In this document: one piece after another, positions 13,201 through 23,796 of the stretch
Numbering within the stretch: position 1 is the stretch's first letter
Layout of the letters: the number at the start of each line of letters is the position of its first letter
Assembly (NCBI RefSeq): GCF_016086655.4
Contig: NC_052142.2
Coordinates: forward strand, 8,374,422 to 8,438,421
DNA: 64,000 nucleotides
Source of the DNA: Lepeophtheirus salmonis
Taxonomy: Eukaryota > Arthropoda > Copepoda > Siphonostomatoida > Caligidae
Direction of reading: 5' to 3'
The notes under the pieces: generated by a model
Told to the model about the DNA's origin: nothing
What the model saw: only the letters and a program-made list of their open reading frames with translations
The model's database searches: none
Program-made: the position numbers and the translations under genes

Positions 13201-16200
13201 GAACTTGACTTATTACCTTCTTTTTTTATATTTTTATTGAATGAGTTTCGATTTAGCTATAATACAAATCAATTGAAAAAATCCTTTTCATTTATTTTTG
13301 TATGATTAATTTTGTTTGTAGGAATTGTTATCAAGATAATATTATAAATCATTAATATTTCGGTTATCAATTTATTTTAACTTTCATTTTCTCTCTATAA
13401 TTCTCTTACATCGAAATATATTTCTGAATAGAAATTACACCATATAAACGCTTTTTTTATTTTTTAAAAGGCTCTAAATCCTGAACTTCTGTTCGTTGAA
13501 GATTTTCATTGTCATTTCCATGCTCTATGGCTTAAATGATAATATCAAACGTGGTTTTCAACCGGTAGGCCTTTCAAAACTTAAATTTTGTTGTATAGTG
13601 TAATTCAATCATTGATATATTGCTTTAACCTCACAGTAATATGGATTGCACTCAGTGGGGTGTAACCTTTTTTTTTTTCTTCAGTTATGTAAAGTTGTAA
13701 ATTCGTAATGTGGGTTCACTTAATTGCTTACGCACGTGTAATTGCTCCCTTTTTATTATTATTATCCTTCAGCCCATCTTTACGGCAATAGCTCCTTCTA
13801 TTTCTTTTAGAACTTTTGACAAAAGCTCTCCTTTTTTAATATTTCATGTATTTCTTATAATTTCTCCTACTTCAACAAAAAAAAACAAGAACTTCTAATA
13901 AATGAAAATTAGAAGTAGAGAGAAGGTGCAGATGAAATTGGAACGGTTTCATTGGTTTAATGTTCAAATATGTGTTATTTACTCACAAGGTCGAACCATA
14001 TCATAATAAGAAAATTAAATAAAATTACGATATATAATACGCATAGAAGAGACACAAAAATATTATTCCAATAGATTTAAATTTAATTATCATTCTTCAC
14101 CTGGAATTAAATGAATCTTTTCGTCGGTCCTAGTTAAATCCATCGAGGGAGCACTATATACATGGGAAGTGCACTCATTTTCAAGAAATACATAGGTTGA
14201 CATAAACATTCCTCAATAGTATTTCTTCGAGGCAAATAAAAATCTTTGCTTTCATCTGGTTATAGCAGTCATTAAATTAATTGTTCAACCAAACGATTTT
14301 TATTTTGGAATATATATCATGTATTCATGAGAAACATATGTTTGCTAAGAAGTATCTATCTATACTCTCCTCATCTCAGTTTTCCTGTTTCTTAGGAAAG
14401 AGTTCCTAGATAAGTTTCGAATCCCTCTCCTAATGTCCACTTAGATGGTAAAGTCAAAGAAGTTTAACCCTCGGAATCGGTTTCTGTAGTGACCAAAGAG
14501 TCACTCGCTAAGAGCTCACATCGTTTTGGATCAGAATCTTTCAAATGAACATGAATATAGTAAGTATATGAATTACTCTTTGACACATAGTGACAGATGA
14601 TTAACTTAAAGAGAGTTCAAAAAAGTATCAAATGGCAATGATTAATTTTCTACCTTTGAGGATCTTGTGTTAATTATTATTCAATGAAGGATTACATATT
14701 ACAGAGGAATAAATATCCTCTCACTTGATGAATGATGTGTATACCTGAATAATGGCAATTTTAAAACATATTTATATAATTTGAGTTCATTTATTATTTT
14801 ACCAGACAATTTTATTAAATAAACATATAAGGAGGTCATTAAATATTCCAAACTTTGCTATTTGATTCCTCATATTAAGTTATCTGCGTACAATTATGTA
14901 GTCAATTTCAGCACCTAATCTTGATAAATTTCTGCTTAAAAATTAAGACGATATTGCTGGTAATTGAAACTTCTTGGAACAAATATTTGTAAATTAAACT
15001 ATAGCTATTCATGATTCAAATAAATTCATTTAGCGTAAAAACAATTGAAAAATCGAGGTGTTGATCTTTTTAAAATATAAATAAAACTCTTAAAATATGG
15101 TAGTTGTTTTTTTAGTATTCAAATTGCATTTTATCAAGATTGGATAATCCCATTTCAAACATTTGAAATCAACATTAAATTTTGAATAGAATTAATTATT
15201 TTTATTCATATTAATTGTGTAAACTGAAAGGAACCCTCAATTCTCCATCTTCCTGTGCCCCCCAGACTCCCCTTGCGGCCCCAACAAGTTGGGTAAAACC
15301 TATAAGGGTAAATATACTAAAAAAATTAAATTAAAAATTGTCGAAAACTAAATTTGATATGAAAACAATTATTACAGATTCGTAATTAACGCCTGATTTT
15401 ACGGAACTTTTGGTCAGCGGTAATAATGAATAGTCAATACAGTGTAAATAAGTAACCTTTTCAACTTACATTTTTTTAATTTATCCAATACTAAAAATGA
15501 AACCACTAATTATAACATATTGCTATTTTTCGTTAAAGCTAAAATGATTTATTATTAAAAATCACAATAATACCCGTGTATAAAATAAAATTCAAAATAT
15601 GCAATATGTTTCTTTATTAATTTCTGAGGATCCTCAAGACTAAATTGAGAAAAAATAGTAATTCTATAACTGAAAAATATATTTCATAACAAGTACACAA
15701 AGATTTTAGTGTTCAAAAGCTACTATATGAATATCGCATTGTATTAGGAAGAGGAAAAGAAAAATGGGCATAAGGGGAAATTAGTCCCTAAAATCATGCA
15801 AGTTGGCTATGCCTTGTAATAATTTTATTCTTATATACAAGAAATAGTCAACCTTCACTCGCTCTAATAAAAATTGTTCACTATATAGTTAAAAATATGT
15901 GGTTCCTAACATAGATTATTTCCAAATTAAAGGATTCGCCTCACATTCTTGTTGAATCGATCAGTCATTTAAAGCTAATACCATTTGATGATCTGATTCA
16001 AATCATAATCAAGTCTTTCTCCACTCGGACACTTCCAAATCAACTACGTCTTATAGAAAATCAAGTAAAAATAAAGCATCATTTAAGCAGAGCAAAATTT
16101 TATTCATAAGGACTGTGTCATTGATTTCAATGATTTCTGCACAAATTGTAAATGAAACACTTCAAAAAACGCCTGTTTAAAAATATAATAAAAAAAATGT

Positions 16201-19200
16201 CTTCAGTATTACTACCTGTTAGAATTGTCTATAGTATTCATTGAAATCAAGATCACTGTTAATGTTAAGAAGGATATGTTTTTCGTTCTGTATGATAAGA
16301 AATTCAAGTAAGTTCCATGCTTATCCAAGACATTTCAACATAATACAACAATCCAAAGAAATTATCATTGCTAATATATGTATATCCATCATAGAAGAGG
16401 AAAAGTTGCAATTAAAAACTGAAATGCAACTTCTGATGTGACAAGTGCGTGGCTTCAGAAGATTTTGACTCTACAAGTCAGAAGAAAAGAATTCCAAGAA
16501 TAAACTAAAGGACTCAAGAGAAAGAGCGGACACCCAGTAGAAGAAAATCACTTATTTCCCTTCTAGTTGCTAATTGGCTTAAAATTATTAGCTCCCATAA
16601 TATCTATTTAAAAGGTCTTGGAGGTTTTATATTTACTATTTGTGGCTTAATTTAAATATTTGTTATAATTAGCAAATAACTGGAATCCAACCAAAGACTC
16701 TAGAACAGTGGCCGGGGAACTTGAGTAAATTACTCCAACCGGGGTAATTCAGATTTTTTTTTGGGGTTACTGCGAGTGGATATCAATTATTGTGAGAAAA
16801 CATGGAAGAAATTTTTATGTAATGCTAAAAAAAGTTCCCCGTCCCCTGCTCTAGAACATGTAAACTAATACTATCAACTATTTTTTTACTATGTGAGGGA
16901 TGTAAAAATTAAATTAATGGGTTCTTTTAAAAGGATGTCACTGGGCTTTATTTTCTAATTTTTTGTATTTAAAATATTTGATTCAGGCTCATTCTGAGAA
17001 TAATGTTTCTGCAGAAGTCTTCAGAAGGACGGTGGAGTTTGGTATATACTGTAATTATAACTTAGTATTTGAACATTCTAAGATATAAAAAACCAAATCT
17101 GTCGTTTAACTGAAACATTTCATTTGGGAATCTATCGCATGTATTCATACTTTTCTTGACCAAGAGGAATTCACCGTTTCGTCTCCTTGCTTAAGTGTTG
17201 CTGTTTCTTGAGAAAGAGTTCCTAGATGAGTTTCGACTGGATTTCATCCTCATTTAGATGACAATGTCAAATAAGTTCACCCCTCGGAATTATTCTCTTT
17301 TGTGATGAAGAACTTACTCACGAAGATTAAGTGGGAGCTAATACCGTTTTGAATCAAGAATTTTCAAAAAACAAAGAAGTTCACTCTTGAATTACTCATT
17401 GACATCTAGTAACGGATGATTAACTTAAATAGAGTTATTAGCATGATATTAAGTTTAAGGATCTTACATTTATTCTGAATTAAGTTAAGATAATTTTTAT
17501 TAATGAATGATTACTGTGTAGCTCCTAAATAAAGGCAACGGCAACAGACGAACATCAATCGAGTATTTTTCTTCATGCAGTTTATAGAAATTTAAGACAA
17601 AAATCAAAGTTATCCATGAGCACAGAATCCAAAATTGATCTCATTTTTTCTCTAAGTCATCGGAAATATCTGGGATTATAGTAATTCAGGACTATTATCG
17701 TTCAGTCATTATAAAAATCCACAAATTAAAAGTAGGATTAATAAAACTTATGTAAAAGTGTATTTATGATTAATTAACCCATAGTTAATAAATTCCTTAT
17801 TGGCTTTTCGCGATTATAACTAATAAATGGGCAAGTATTATTTATGATTTAACTAGTCGTTAACTTGTTTAAAAAAATGTGGCATTTGAAAATAATTTTC
17901 ACAGCACTTTCCATGTGGTAAATGATAATTTCACTCTCAATCTTAGGTTCAAAAATGGTATTATCCATTTTTAATCAAATAGTTGAAGAACTGTTGGAAT
18001 CACTTTAATGATGCCTTTCATCTTCCTTAATTATTAAATTGTATGCATAATATGGAAATCACTATTTTTTACTAATTTTCAATATGATAATATTAAAACA
18101 AGAGATCAAATAAACTTAAATAACCTAATTTGAAATTAGCTAAAACCAATGGATTCTAAAATAAATAATTGCATTTATTCTACTAACTTAATAAAAAAAA
18201 TTATAGTGTATATTCTAAATAAATAAATTGAAATGGATTTCAGGATACAAAAAATAACAGGACCATCTGTATATCATCATGTATGTATTAAATATTAACA
18301 TTAAAAAGAAAAGTCAAATTGAAAAGTATGAGTCCTGAGTATCTAATTCAAAAATACTAGAAAATTTACAACAAAGTATTCAAACATAGTTATTGCACCA
18401 GAGATCAAAGGGCTCCGATAAACAATTTATTTAGATTTCTATAATTTTTTTTATTAAGTTAGTAGAATAAATGCAATTATTTATTTTAGAATCCATTGGT
18501 TTTAGCTAATTTCAAATTAGGTTATTTAAGTTTATTTGATCTCTTGTTTTAATATTATCATATTGAAAATTAGTAAAAAATAGTGATTTCCATATTATGC
18601 ATACAATTTAATAATTTTCTAGATAGTAGTCTTTAATCAAAATTATTATTCAGGGAGTTGTATTATTTTTCTGCAACGCTGCGCTACTCACTGGCCCTTG
18701 TTTACAAAACTAATATAAGTAAACATCGCTCATGCCCTATTGTGTCCTCGTATGCTTAAAAAGGCGCGTATTTCTACATCTCTAGTAATGCTGTTGACTA
18801 ATATTAAATTAGCTTCAAACAGCTGCGAAATGAAGGAAATAATCACATATCTCCATATCTAGAAAGGACCTTATTACTTTGTAGCTTTCCTCGTTTTACG
18901 TTAGTCTAAATAGATCCCACATATTGAGATCCTGGATTGTTCAAACCTTTTAAATTTAACGAAACTTTTAAAATTTTGATAAGAGGGGCAGTTGGTGTGT
19001 ATTTAATGTTTTTCTGGGTGAATCATAAAAAAATTATGTCCCTTAAATTTGGAATTGCGTCCTGAACTTCAAATTTCCTCGTCTTAGATTACTGGCAGAT
19101 CTAGCATTATCCTATATTTCGTAATTATCTAAAATAGTAATTAATTTATAGTACAAGATTTCAACGACAGACCCCAAAAAGCATTATAGAAAATAAAAGA

Positions 19201-19697
19201 ATTACCTGTAGTAAGTCAAATGGCTTGGGGATATTAAATTTTTCACGTTCTACAACCTTTAAAACGCGAATCAATTCATCTATTACTTTGCCAGGAATAA
19301 AATTGCATCTACCCGACTGAACAAATTTCATAAAGGTCATGTTAAGAAGCGAAAGCCTCGTCTCTATAGAAGCCAAAACTTCTGAATGCCTCGAAAGAGG
19401 ATGCCCACGTCTCTGAGATTCTCGACGAGGTAACTGAGACCGAATTGTCTTAGAGAGAGAAGCATGGAGACATTCCACAGTGTTGAAGCCAGACTGAAGA
19501 ACATGGATGCAGAGCTCGTTCATTGTGTAAAAAGTTAAAGGAGGGATTTCATTTATCATTTATACAGTCAGGAATCAAACTTAAGCATTAATTACTTATC
19601 TTCGAGATGTCGGACGTAATTTAGAGATTTCATGATATGACAGGTAGGAGAAGATCCTTTCATGCACTAGGAGTGGTAAATCCAAAAAACATCTCAT
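4269..19697 (-). CDS. FBXO28: F-box only protein 28 (three exons)
   Basis: Substrate-recognition subunit of an SCF (Skp1-Cul1-F-box) ubiquitin ligase, nuclear in vertebrates. Coding exons are 19697-19600 (98 nt), 19524-19206 (319 nt) and 4700-4269 (432 nt), about 282 residues. Exon 1 starts at an ATG nine bases after an in-frame stop and encodes the F-box (LPLLVHERIFSYLSYHEISK). Exon 2 carries the family signature QLPRRES, ETRLSLLNMTFMKF and FIPGKVIDEL. Exon 3 continues with ELRDISSMSMEYFDEQI, then a coiled coil (about residues 180-250) and a basic tail (KKRKAP, EAKRRAI). Human FBXO28 is longer (about 368 residues) mainly through a low-complexity N terminus missing here. Exon 2/3 use a normal gt-ag pair in phase 0 (CAG|gtaatt ... 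tttttag|GAA). Exon 1/2 need an at-ac pair (see that entry). It lies head-to-head with VPS50. Identification is by recalled family conservation and is strong across all three exons. Confidence 0.92.
6541..6830 (+). repeat. dispersed repeat, copy 1 (pair with 16.2 kb)
   Basis: This block matches 16200-16500 in the same orientation with scattered changes. Shared stretches include gataagaaattcaagtaag, caaagaaatt and aaaactgaaatgcaa-type sequence. Both copies keep a frame with a similar peptide (RNSSK.HAY.RH.N....KEI; then LKTEMQ.L), so they may descend from a short coding region, but I recognise no domain. Confidence 0.7.
7168..10895 (+). mobile_element. decayed Ty3/gypsy-type retrotransposon
   Basis: Pol domains occur in gypsy order. 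A Gag remnant starts near 7168 and ends in a zinc knuckle near 8150-8230 (CKRCGSISHIKDC, one residue short of the usual spacing, then CFKC). A protease motif LPDTGSS lies near 8430. RT spans about 8880-9450 (IDCVHGYFQIPL; the YxDD position reads VIDN, so catalysis is lost). RNase H spans about 9700-9999 (TSTESRYSIVELECL). Integrase has a zinc-binding remnant (CHSCQKLL, near 10495) and a C-terminal core (HNPQINGLTEQ, near 10790-10830). In-frame stops and an internal integrase deletion show it is dead. I found no LTR pair. It sits in the FBXO28 intron in the opposite orientation to that gene. Confidence 0.85.
11740..12456 (-). pseudogene. unidentified minus-strand coding remnant in FBXO28 intron
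   Basis: A 121-residue frame (12456-12091) begins MGVFFSKKELYGANLNHTF and ends in a serine/proline/basic tail. It contains ANNVRDRAYSLKKESKVQG and a segment with alternating charged and beta-like residues. About 150 bases further along the same strand another open stretch (about 11945-11765) reads QTFAYQSILQEKVKERLPS and then a lysine-rich end. Both look like coding sequence rather than noise, but I recognise neither. They could be a transposon product or an exon of a nested gene. No start, stop or splice arrangement joining them is convincing. Confidence 0.3.
14330..14645 (+). repeat. dispersed repeat, copy 1 (pair with 17.15 kb)
   Basis: Matches about 17140-17445 in direct orientation. Shared landmarks are ctgtttctt-(a/g)-g-aaagagttcctaga, then gtttcga, ccctcggaat, gttttg-atca and gatgattaacttaaa. 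Divergence suggests an old repeat family. Confidence 0.7.
16200..16500 (+). repeat. dispersed repeat, copy 2 (pair with 6.5 kb)
   Basis: Second copy of the 6541-6830 repeat, same orientation. It carries an extra short insert near its start (a tgttaagaaggatatg-type stretch) and an in-frame stop near 16439. Confidence 0.7.
17140..17445 (+). repeat. dispersed repeat, copy 2 (pair with 14.3 kb)
   Basis: Second copy of the 14330-14645 repeat, direct orientation, about 2.8 kb away. No coding content was recognised. Confidence 0.7.
18029..18616. repeat. perfect 178-bp inverted repeat with 232-bp spacer
   Basis: Bases 18029-18206 are the exact reverse complement of 18439-18616. Paired positions sum to 36645 at both ends, and the three lines compared base by base show no mismatch or gap. 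Beyond 18206/18439 a weaker match continues a few bases. A transcript of this intron could fold into a 178-bp hairpin. No terminal motif or target-site duplication was seen. The perfect identity, beside heavily diverged neighbours, means either a very recent event, gene conversion between arms, or an assembly artefact. Confidence 0.95.
19525..19599 (-). other. 75-nt AT-AC intron of FBXO28
   Basis: On the minus strand exon 1 ends CGA AG|ataagtaatt and exon 2 begins ...tttttacac|A ATG AAC. Joining these restores frame (phase 2) and gives RPTSRRMNELCIHVLQSGF, which aligns without a gap to the same segment of vertebrate FBXO28 (RLVCKRM...LNQGF, recalled). Without splicing the frame stops at the taa right after RR. 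The only nearby gt lies after that stop, and there is no ag before the MNE codons. Above the 3' end is tcctttaac, similar to the U12 branch site (7 of 9), about 10 nt from the ac. The 5' site (ataagt) looks instead like a major-spliceosome site with G1 changed to A. Confidence 0.75.
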
Positions 19698-20016
19698 CTT
19701 CTTTTAGTTTCTTGAAGCGGAGCGGAGGTACGCGGAGTAGAGGCGCATGCAAAAAGGAGAAGGGGCGCACAGAAAGGCGGAGGTGTGAAACTCCTTGGTC
19801 ACTACTCACGGCCAAAGACGGCCAAAGACGGCCAAGTCAGAAATGTTACATCTATAATAGTGAAGAGTGAATACAATGAATGAGAAATAGACAATAGCTT
19901 ATAATTATATAATATATATTATTTATTAATAAGGTGAAAAGGCATTTGTTCAATACTCATTTGGAACTACTGGGAATTCTGGAGCCCAAAATATTTCCTT
20001 GCATTTCCTGAGTCAC
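19698..20016. promoter_or_regulatory. shared head-to-head promoter region FBXO28/VPS50
   Basis: The two start codons are separated by 319 bp and face away from each other, so both promoters must lie in or near this interval. The FBXO28-proximal half is clearly GC-richer than the surroundings and contains three tandem copies of acggccaaag (19808-19837, the third imperfect). The VPS50-proximal half is AT-rich. No unambiguous TATA box was assigned. Confidence 0.6.
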
Positions 20017-23015
20017 ATGGACCTAAAAAAGAAAATGCATTCTCTTCTGGGGATGGGGAAGAGTGGGGCTTTGGTCGGGGAGAATGGAATTCCGAGGAGT
20101 GGTTTGCAGGTGCCCCTGGACATGGGAGGTGGAGCTGTGAAAGTGAATCCAGTGTTTTTGCGGAGAATTTGGGGTGTTCCCTCTTTGAAGTGGAGGTATG
20201 AGTTTGTATTGAGTTAGTGATGAGATGGTTGTACTCGTGTACTCTTGTGCCTTAGGAAGTACGTCGTAGTGTGGAGGAGCGTGGCGCGGGGGGTGTGTGC
20301 GGCGTGGTACGGAAGCTGGAGGCGGAGCTGGAGTGCGTGTGGAGCGCTGTGTTCCTGTGCCTCTGCTGTAAGAGGCGTGAGTGTGAGGGGGAGTTGGAGA
20401 AGGTATGGAGGAGTGCGGAGGATGTGGAGAGGAGCTATAGGCACTGCTTGCAGCTCAGAGAAGAACTGGGAAATGTTCATGGAGAGTTCTCTCTTGCATG
20501 CCTTGAGCTACTCGCTGCAGTGAGGAGAAGACAACAAACGCTTAGGCTACTCAAGGGCTTGAATATTATACGAACATTGCGGAGAACGGATAGCAAACTC
20601 CAACAACTCATCCGAACTGGAAACTATCCCAATGCAATTCACCTTATTATTGAATGTCAAAATGTTTCACTTGCTTTCAGACAGTTTTATTCTATTAATC
20701 AACTATCTATTAAATTACAAGATACTCTGGCAATGACAGAGGAAGCACTGGATGTCTCATTAGCTCAAGTAATTCATGTAACTTATTTATTACTTCACTC
20801 TTTATTACCTGTTTTCATAGCAAATTGTAAATTTTGATGATCGAGCCTATACTGATCTATACGAAGCCTACAGCATTTTAGAAAAGAAACAAGTATCATT
20901 AGATCAGCTTCTTATGCATCTTATATCGGCCGTTCATAATACATCCTGGAAGGTAGTCTTTATTCATACAAGTCTGCGTTCGAATGCTAATGACAACGTA
21001 CAAGAAACATTTGATGAGATATGTGGTCGGATTCTTCCTGATGAAATACTTACTTGTTTGTTAAGGTTGTGTAGTAGTTTATGGAATATAATGCATTCTT
21101 ACAGGAAAATTGTTGATTGGCATTTATTGAAATCAGATAAATATGCATATAAATTGAAGAATGGGTTAACTCGTGTATGGGCAGATGTACAAACTAAAAT
21201 TAGAGTTTTTGTATTAAATAATGACTTGTCTAAATTTGAAATAGAAACTTTCTTGAAGTTTATGGATATAATTCATTGTCTAATTCAGGTTGGCCATCTT
21301 TTCTGTGGTTCAGAATCGGATACTCTTCAAGAATCTATAAAACAACAATGTTGGAACTATTTCGTATGCTATCATAAGAAAAAGTTAAAAGAAATCCAGA
21401 GGTATCTTGATCATGAGACATGGAAGTTAACATCTACCAGATCTAACTTTAACGTTTCGGAACTTCCCGAGTTTAACCATTTAAAAGACATTGGAATTAA
21501 AAGGTCAATGATTGGTGATTCTCTCTTAGATAAGTGTCCCTTTCAAAATTATTATTTATCCAAATATTCACGAAGTTCACAACTAAGGAATACCAAATTA
21601 GCTGACCAACATTATACTGTTGATGTTGATTCAGATGATTCAGACGTCCCAGATGACTTAAAAAAGGACTTTTTGGAAGAAGAAGAAATTATACAATCCA
21701 TTAAGTATTTGTGTGATACATTGACTTTTTTTTTATATTGTCTGTTTACTATTTGACAGATTCACCAAAAATAGGGAATTCATTACTGAAACTTCCTTGG
21801 CGATTCTTAGATTATGTGGTAGCTATCTGGAATTAATGAAACTTCTCGATCGAATTGCAGAAAGAATATTTGGATCTTTCTGTCAATTAATAGAATTATA
21901 TGCGTTTACTGTGCATCATTTTTTCACTCAAAGTTTGGTGAATTATTGCATACTTATTATTAAAAAACATTCTTCAATTTATTAATTTTATTCTAGAATG
22001 AACATTGCAGAGATCTTATTTGTTCATTCGAACTAAATAATCATCTTTCTCGAATTGAAGATAGTTTATTTGCTTCTAAGACTCTAGATTCACCAAAATT
22101 CAATCAAATCGATGCTACTCCGGAAAATCTATTCGGATTAAATGAAAAAATGATTGCAGTAGAGTCTGTACTTTTTTTGGGACGTCAACTCATAGAACTT
22201 AAGTCTACTATCTCTGGCCTTATATCCGCGGAATCAGTACAACATTATTATAATGCGTCTATCAATTTCTTACCAGAGCTTAGGAAACCTATATACATGA
22301 GTGTATGCGGATTTGTTAGTAATTACGACCATATTACATACCTTATGAGTCGTGTTTCCTGGGATGTAAAGGAGGTTCAATCCCAGCATAGCCATTATGT
22401 TGATGTCATGTTGCGAGTATTTACTTTTCTAAATATTTTCTTACATTTTACTTAACATAAATACTCTTAAGGAACAACAAATGTTCAGTATTCGTCTAGA
22501 CACACTGGAACAAAATGCAAATTTTGATATTTATCCTGAAATTTGGGGAGAATTATGGAATTTGAACTTATTGCATGCCTCAAATACTTTCGTTGACGGG
22601 TATAAAAGGCGATAACTTATTTTTGTTTTATAAACTTAATTTATTCATTAGGTTTTCCAACGCAAAAAATTGCAGTAATGAAGGTCGTGCTTTAATGCAA
22701 TTGGATTATAGACACTTCGTCATGAAAATTGAAAAGGTGACCTCGATGAAACCAGCTCCATTTCAAAACTATGTAACTAATTATATAAAAGCCTTCTATA
22801 TACCTGAGACTGAATTAGAAGATTGGCTTAAACGTCATACTGTAAGTAATTGGGGTTGAGTTATATTTTTTTTTAATACTGATCTTTATTTCACTCAGGA
22901 ATATAAATCTAAACATCTGGAGTCATTGGCGAATTGTATTGTATATAAAAATAATCGCACCAAAAAAAAAATTAATAGTCTATTGGCCGATCTATCTGTG
23001 AGATTGAGGAAATAG
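20017..23015 (+). CDS. VPS50: syndetin, EARP tethering complex subunit (eight exons)
   Basis: VPS50 replaces VPS54 in the EARP complex with VPS51-53 and tethers vesicles at recycling endosomes. Exons: 20017-20195, 20270 (or 20256)-20768, 20821-21704, 21760-21937, 21997-22416, 22472-22599, 22652-22841, 22899-23015. Introns of 52-74 nt all obey gt-ag and phases match from exon 2 onward. The product is about 864 residues (human about 964). Matches to the family include LRRTDSKLQQLI, IHLIIECQNVSLAF, LKNGLTRVWADVQTKIR, FCGSESDTLQESIK, an acidic DSDDSDVPDDLKKD near residue 505, ELRKPIY, SWDVKEVQSQHSHYVD and CSNEGRALMQLDYRHFVMK. Start: ATG at 20017 gives a basic MDLKKKMHSLLGM. The join between exons 1 and 2 is uncertain: acceptor 20269 keeps the exon 1 frame in phase 2, while acceptor 20255 would need another exon 1 frame. 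Exon 1 and the start of exon 2 are unusually GC-rich and poorly conserved. Confidence 0.93.
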
Positions 23016-23174
23016 TCTGGATTGATTACTACTTAGTAGTTCAACTAATATTGTTTTTTATGTTTCCTATAATGCAATAGGATTTCGATGGAATGATAGA
23101 ATTGTTTAGTTGGATTTTTGAGATGATTAAACTTGTAATTGCTAACTATCGTCTCTTGTTAATAAGATAAGCTA

Positions 23175-23180
23175 AATAAA
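23175..23180 (+). terminator. VPS50 poly(A) signal candidate
   Basis: AATAAA 160 bases after the VPS50 stop codon, followed by T-rich sequence. It is the nearest canonical hexamer on this strand. Confidence 0.45.
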
Positions 23181-23189
23181 ATTAGCTTG

Positions 23190-23790
23190 CTATTTTTTTC
23201 TTTTTTTGTTGTTGATAACTATAGAGACTGTTTGATGTTAAAGATTAGCCACCAGGGCACCCTCTGTTCAATCAAAATCTGGCAGGGTATCAAATTTTAA
23301 GCACTAGGAGAAGTCAAATTTCTGTCGTAAAATTCAAATTATTCTGTGGCATCATTTTTTTTAATATAAACTTTGAGGTTATATTTTTCATATCTCATAA
23401 TGTTTTCAGTTAAAAGGATCGTTAAAAATCCCATTGAGTTTTGCCACTATACTATTAGTGTGGACTAGTGTGACAAGTCGTGCTGGATGTTACGTTAAAC
23501 ATTCCCTATATGGTAGAGAAAAATAAATATAGAACAAAGGTTCCTAAGGCTATTCAAAAACTTGATAATTTACACGAGGCTATTTAAGGAACTGTATCAA
23601 ACACAGTACGTTCACAGTATTTCAACGAAAGGTTGTGTGGAAATGATAATCCAAGTGTTAAGAAATTCATAAATAACCTAGTTATGTTTCATTTTTTAAA
23701 TGTGGTACCTATTATTTCAACATTGAAATCAAACAGAGACATCCCTCATAGTAATACCAAAGGTATATTAGTATTCTGAAGTTTTAAAAT
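23190..23790. other. gene-free stretch between VPS50 and Tc1
   Basis: No open frame or repeat termini were recognised. The sequence is AT-rich with a few short mononucleotide runs. Confidence 0.55.
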
Positions 23791-23796
23791 ATTGAT

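Larger units (their letters stand above)
4701..19205 (-). other. FBXO28 giant intron 2 (~14.5 kb)
   Basis: Spans from the donor CAG|gtaatt after exon 2 to the acceptor tttttag|GAA before exon 3. It is about 190 times longer than the gene's other intron and contains a decayed Ty3/gypsy element, dispersed repeat pairs, an unidentified minus-strand frame and a perfect 178-bp inverted repeat. Stretches not listed separately (4.7-6.5, 12.5-14.3, 14.7-16.2 and 18.7-19.2 kb) are AT-rich and show no gene. A T-run at about 5586-5607 is plain low complexity. Confidence 0.85.

Noticed and set aside
19637..19870. 77-codon plus-strand frame in the FBXO28/VPS50 interval
   Set aside because: It is antisense to FBXO28 exon 1 and GC-driven; no sign of a real product.
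20255..20256. Acceptor at 20255 as the certain VPS50 exon 2 start
   Set aside because: It fits only if exon 1 is read in a frame lacking a good start codon, so it is kept only as an alternative.
20214..20480. 88-codon minus-strand frame opposite VPS50 exon 2
   Set aside because: It is the antisense shadow of a GC-rich coding exon; composition is His/Leu/Thr-rich with no domain.
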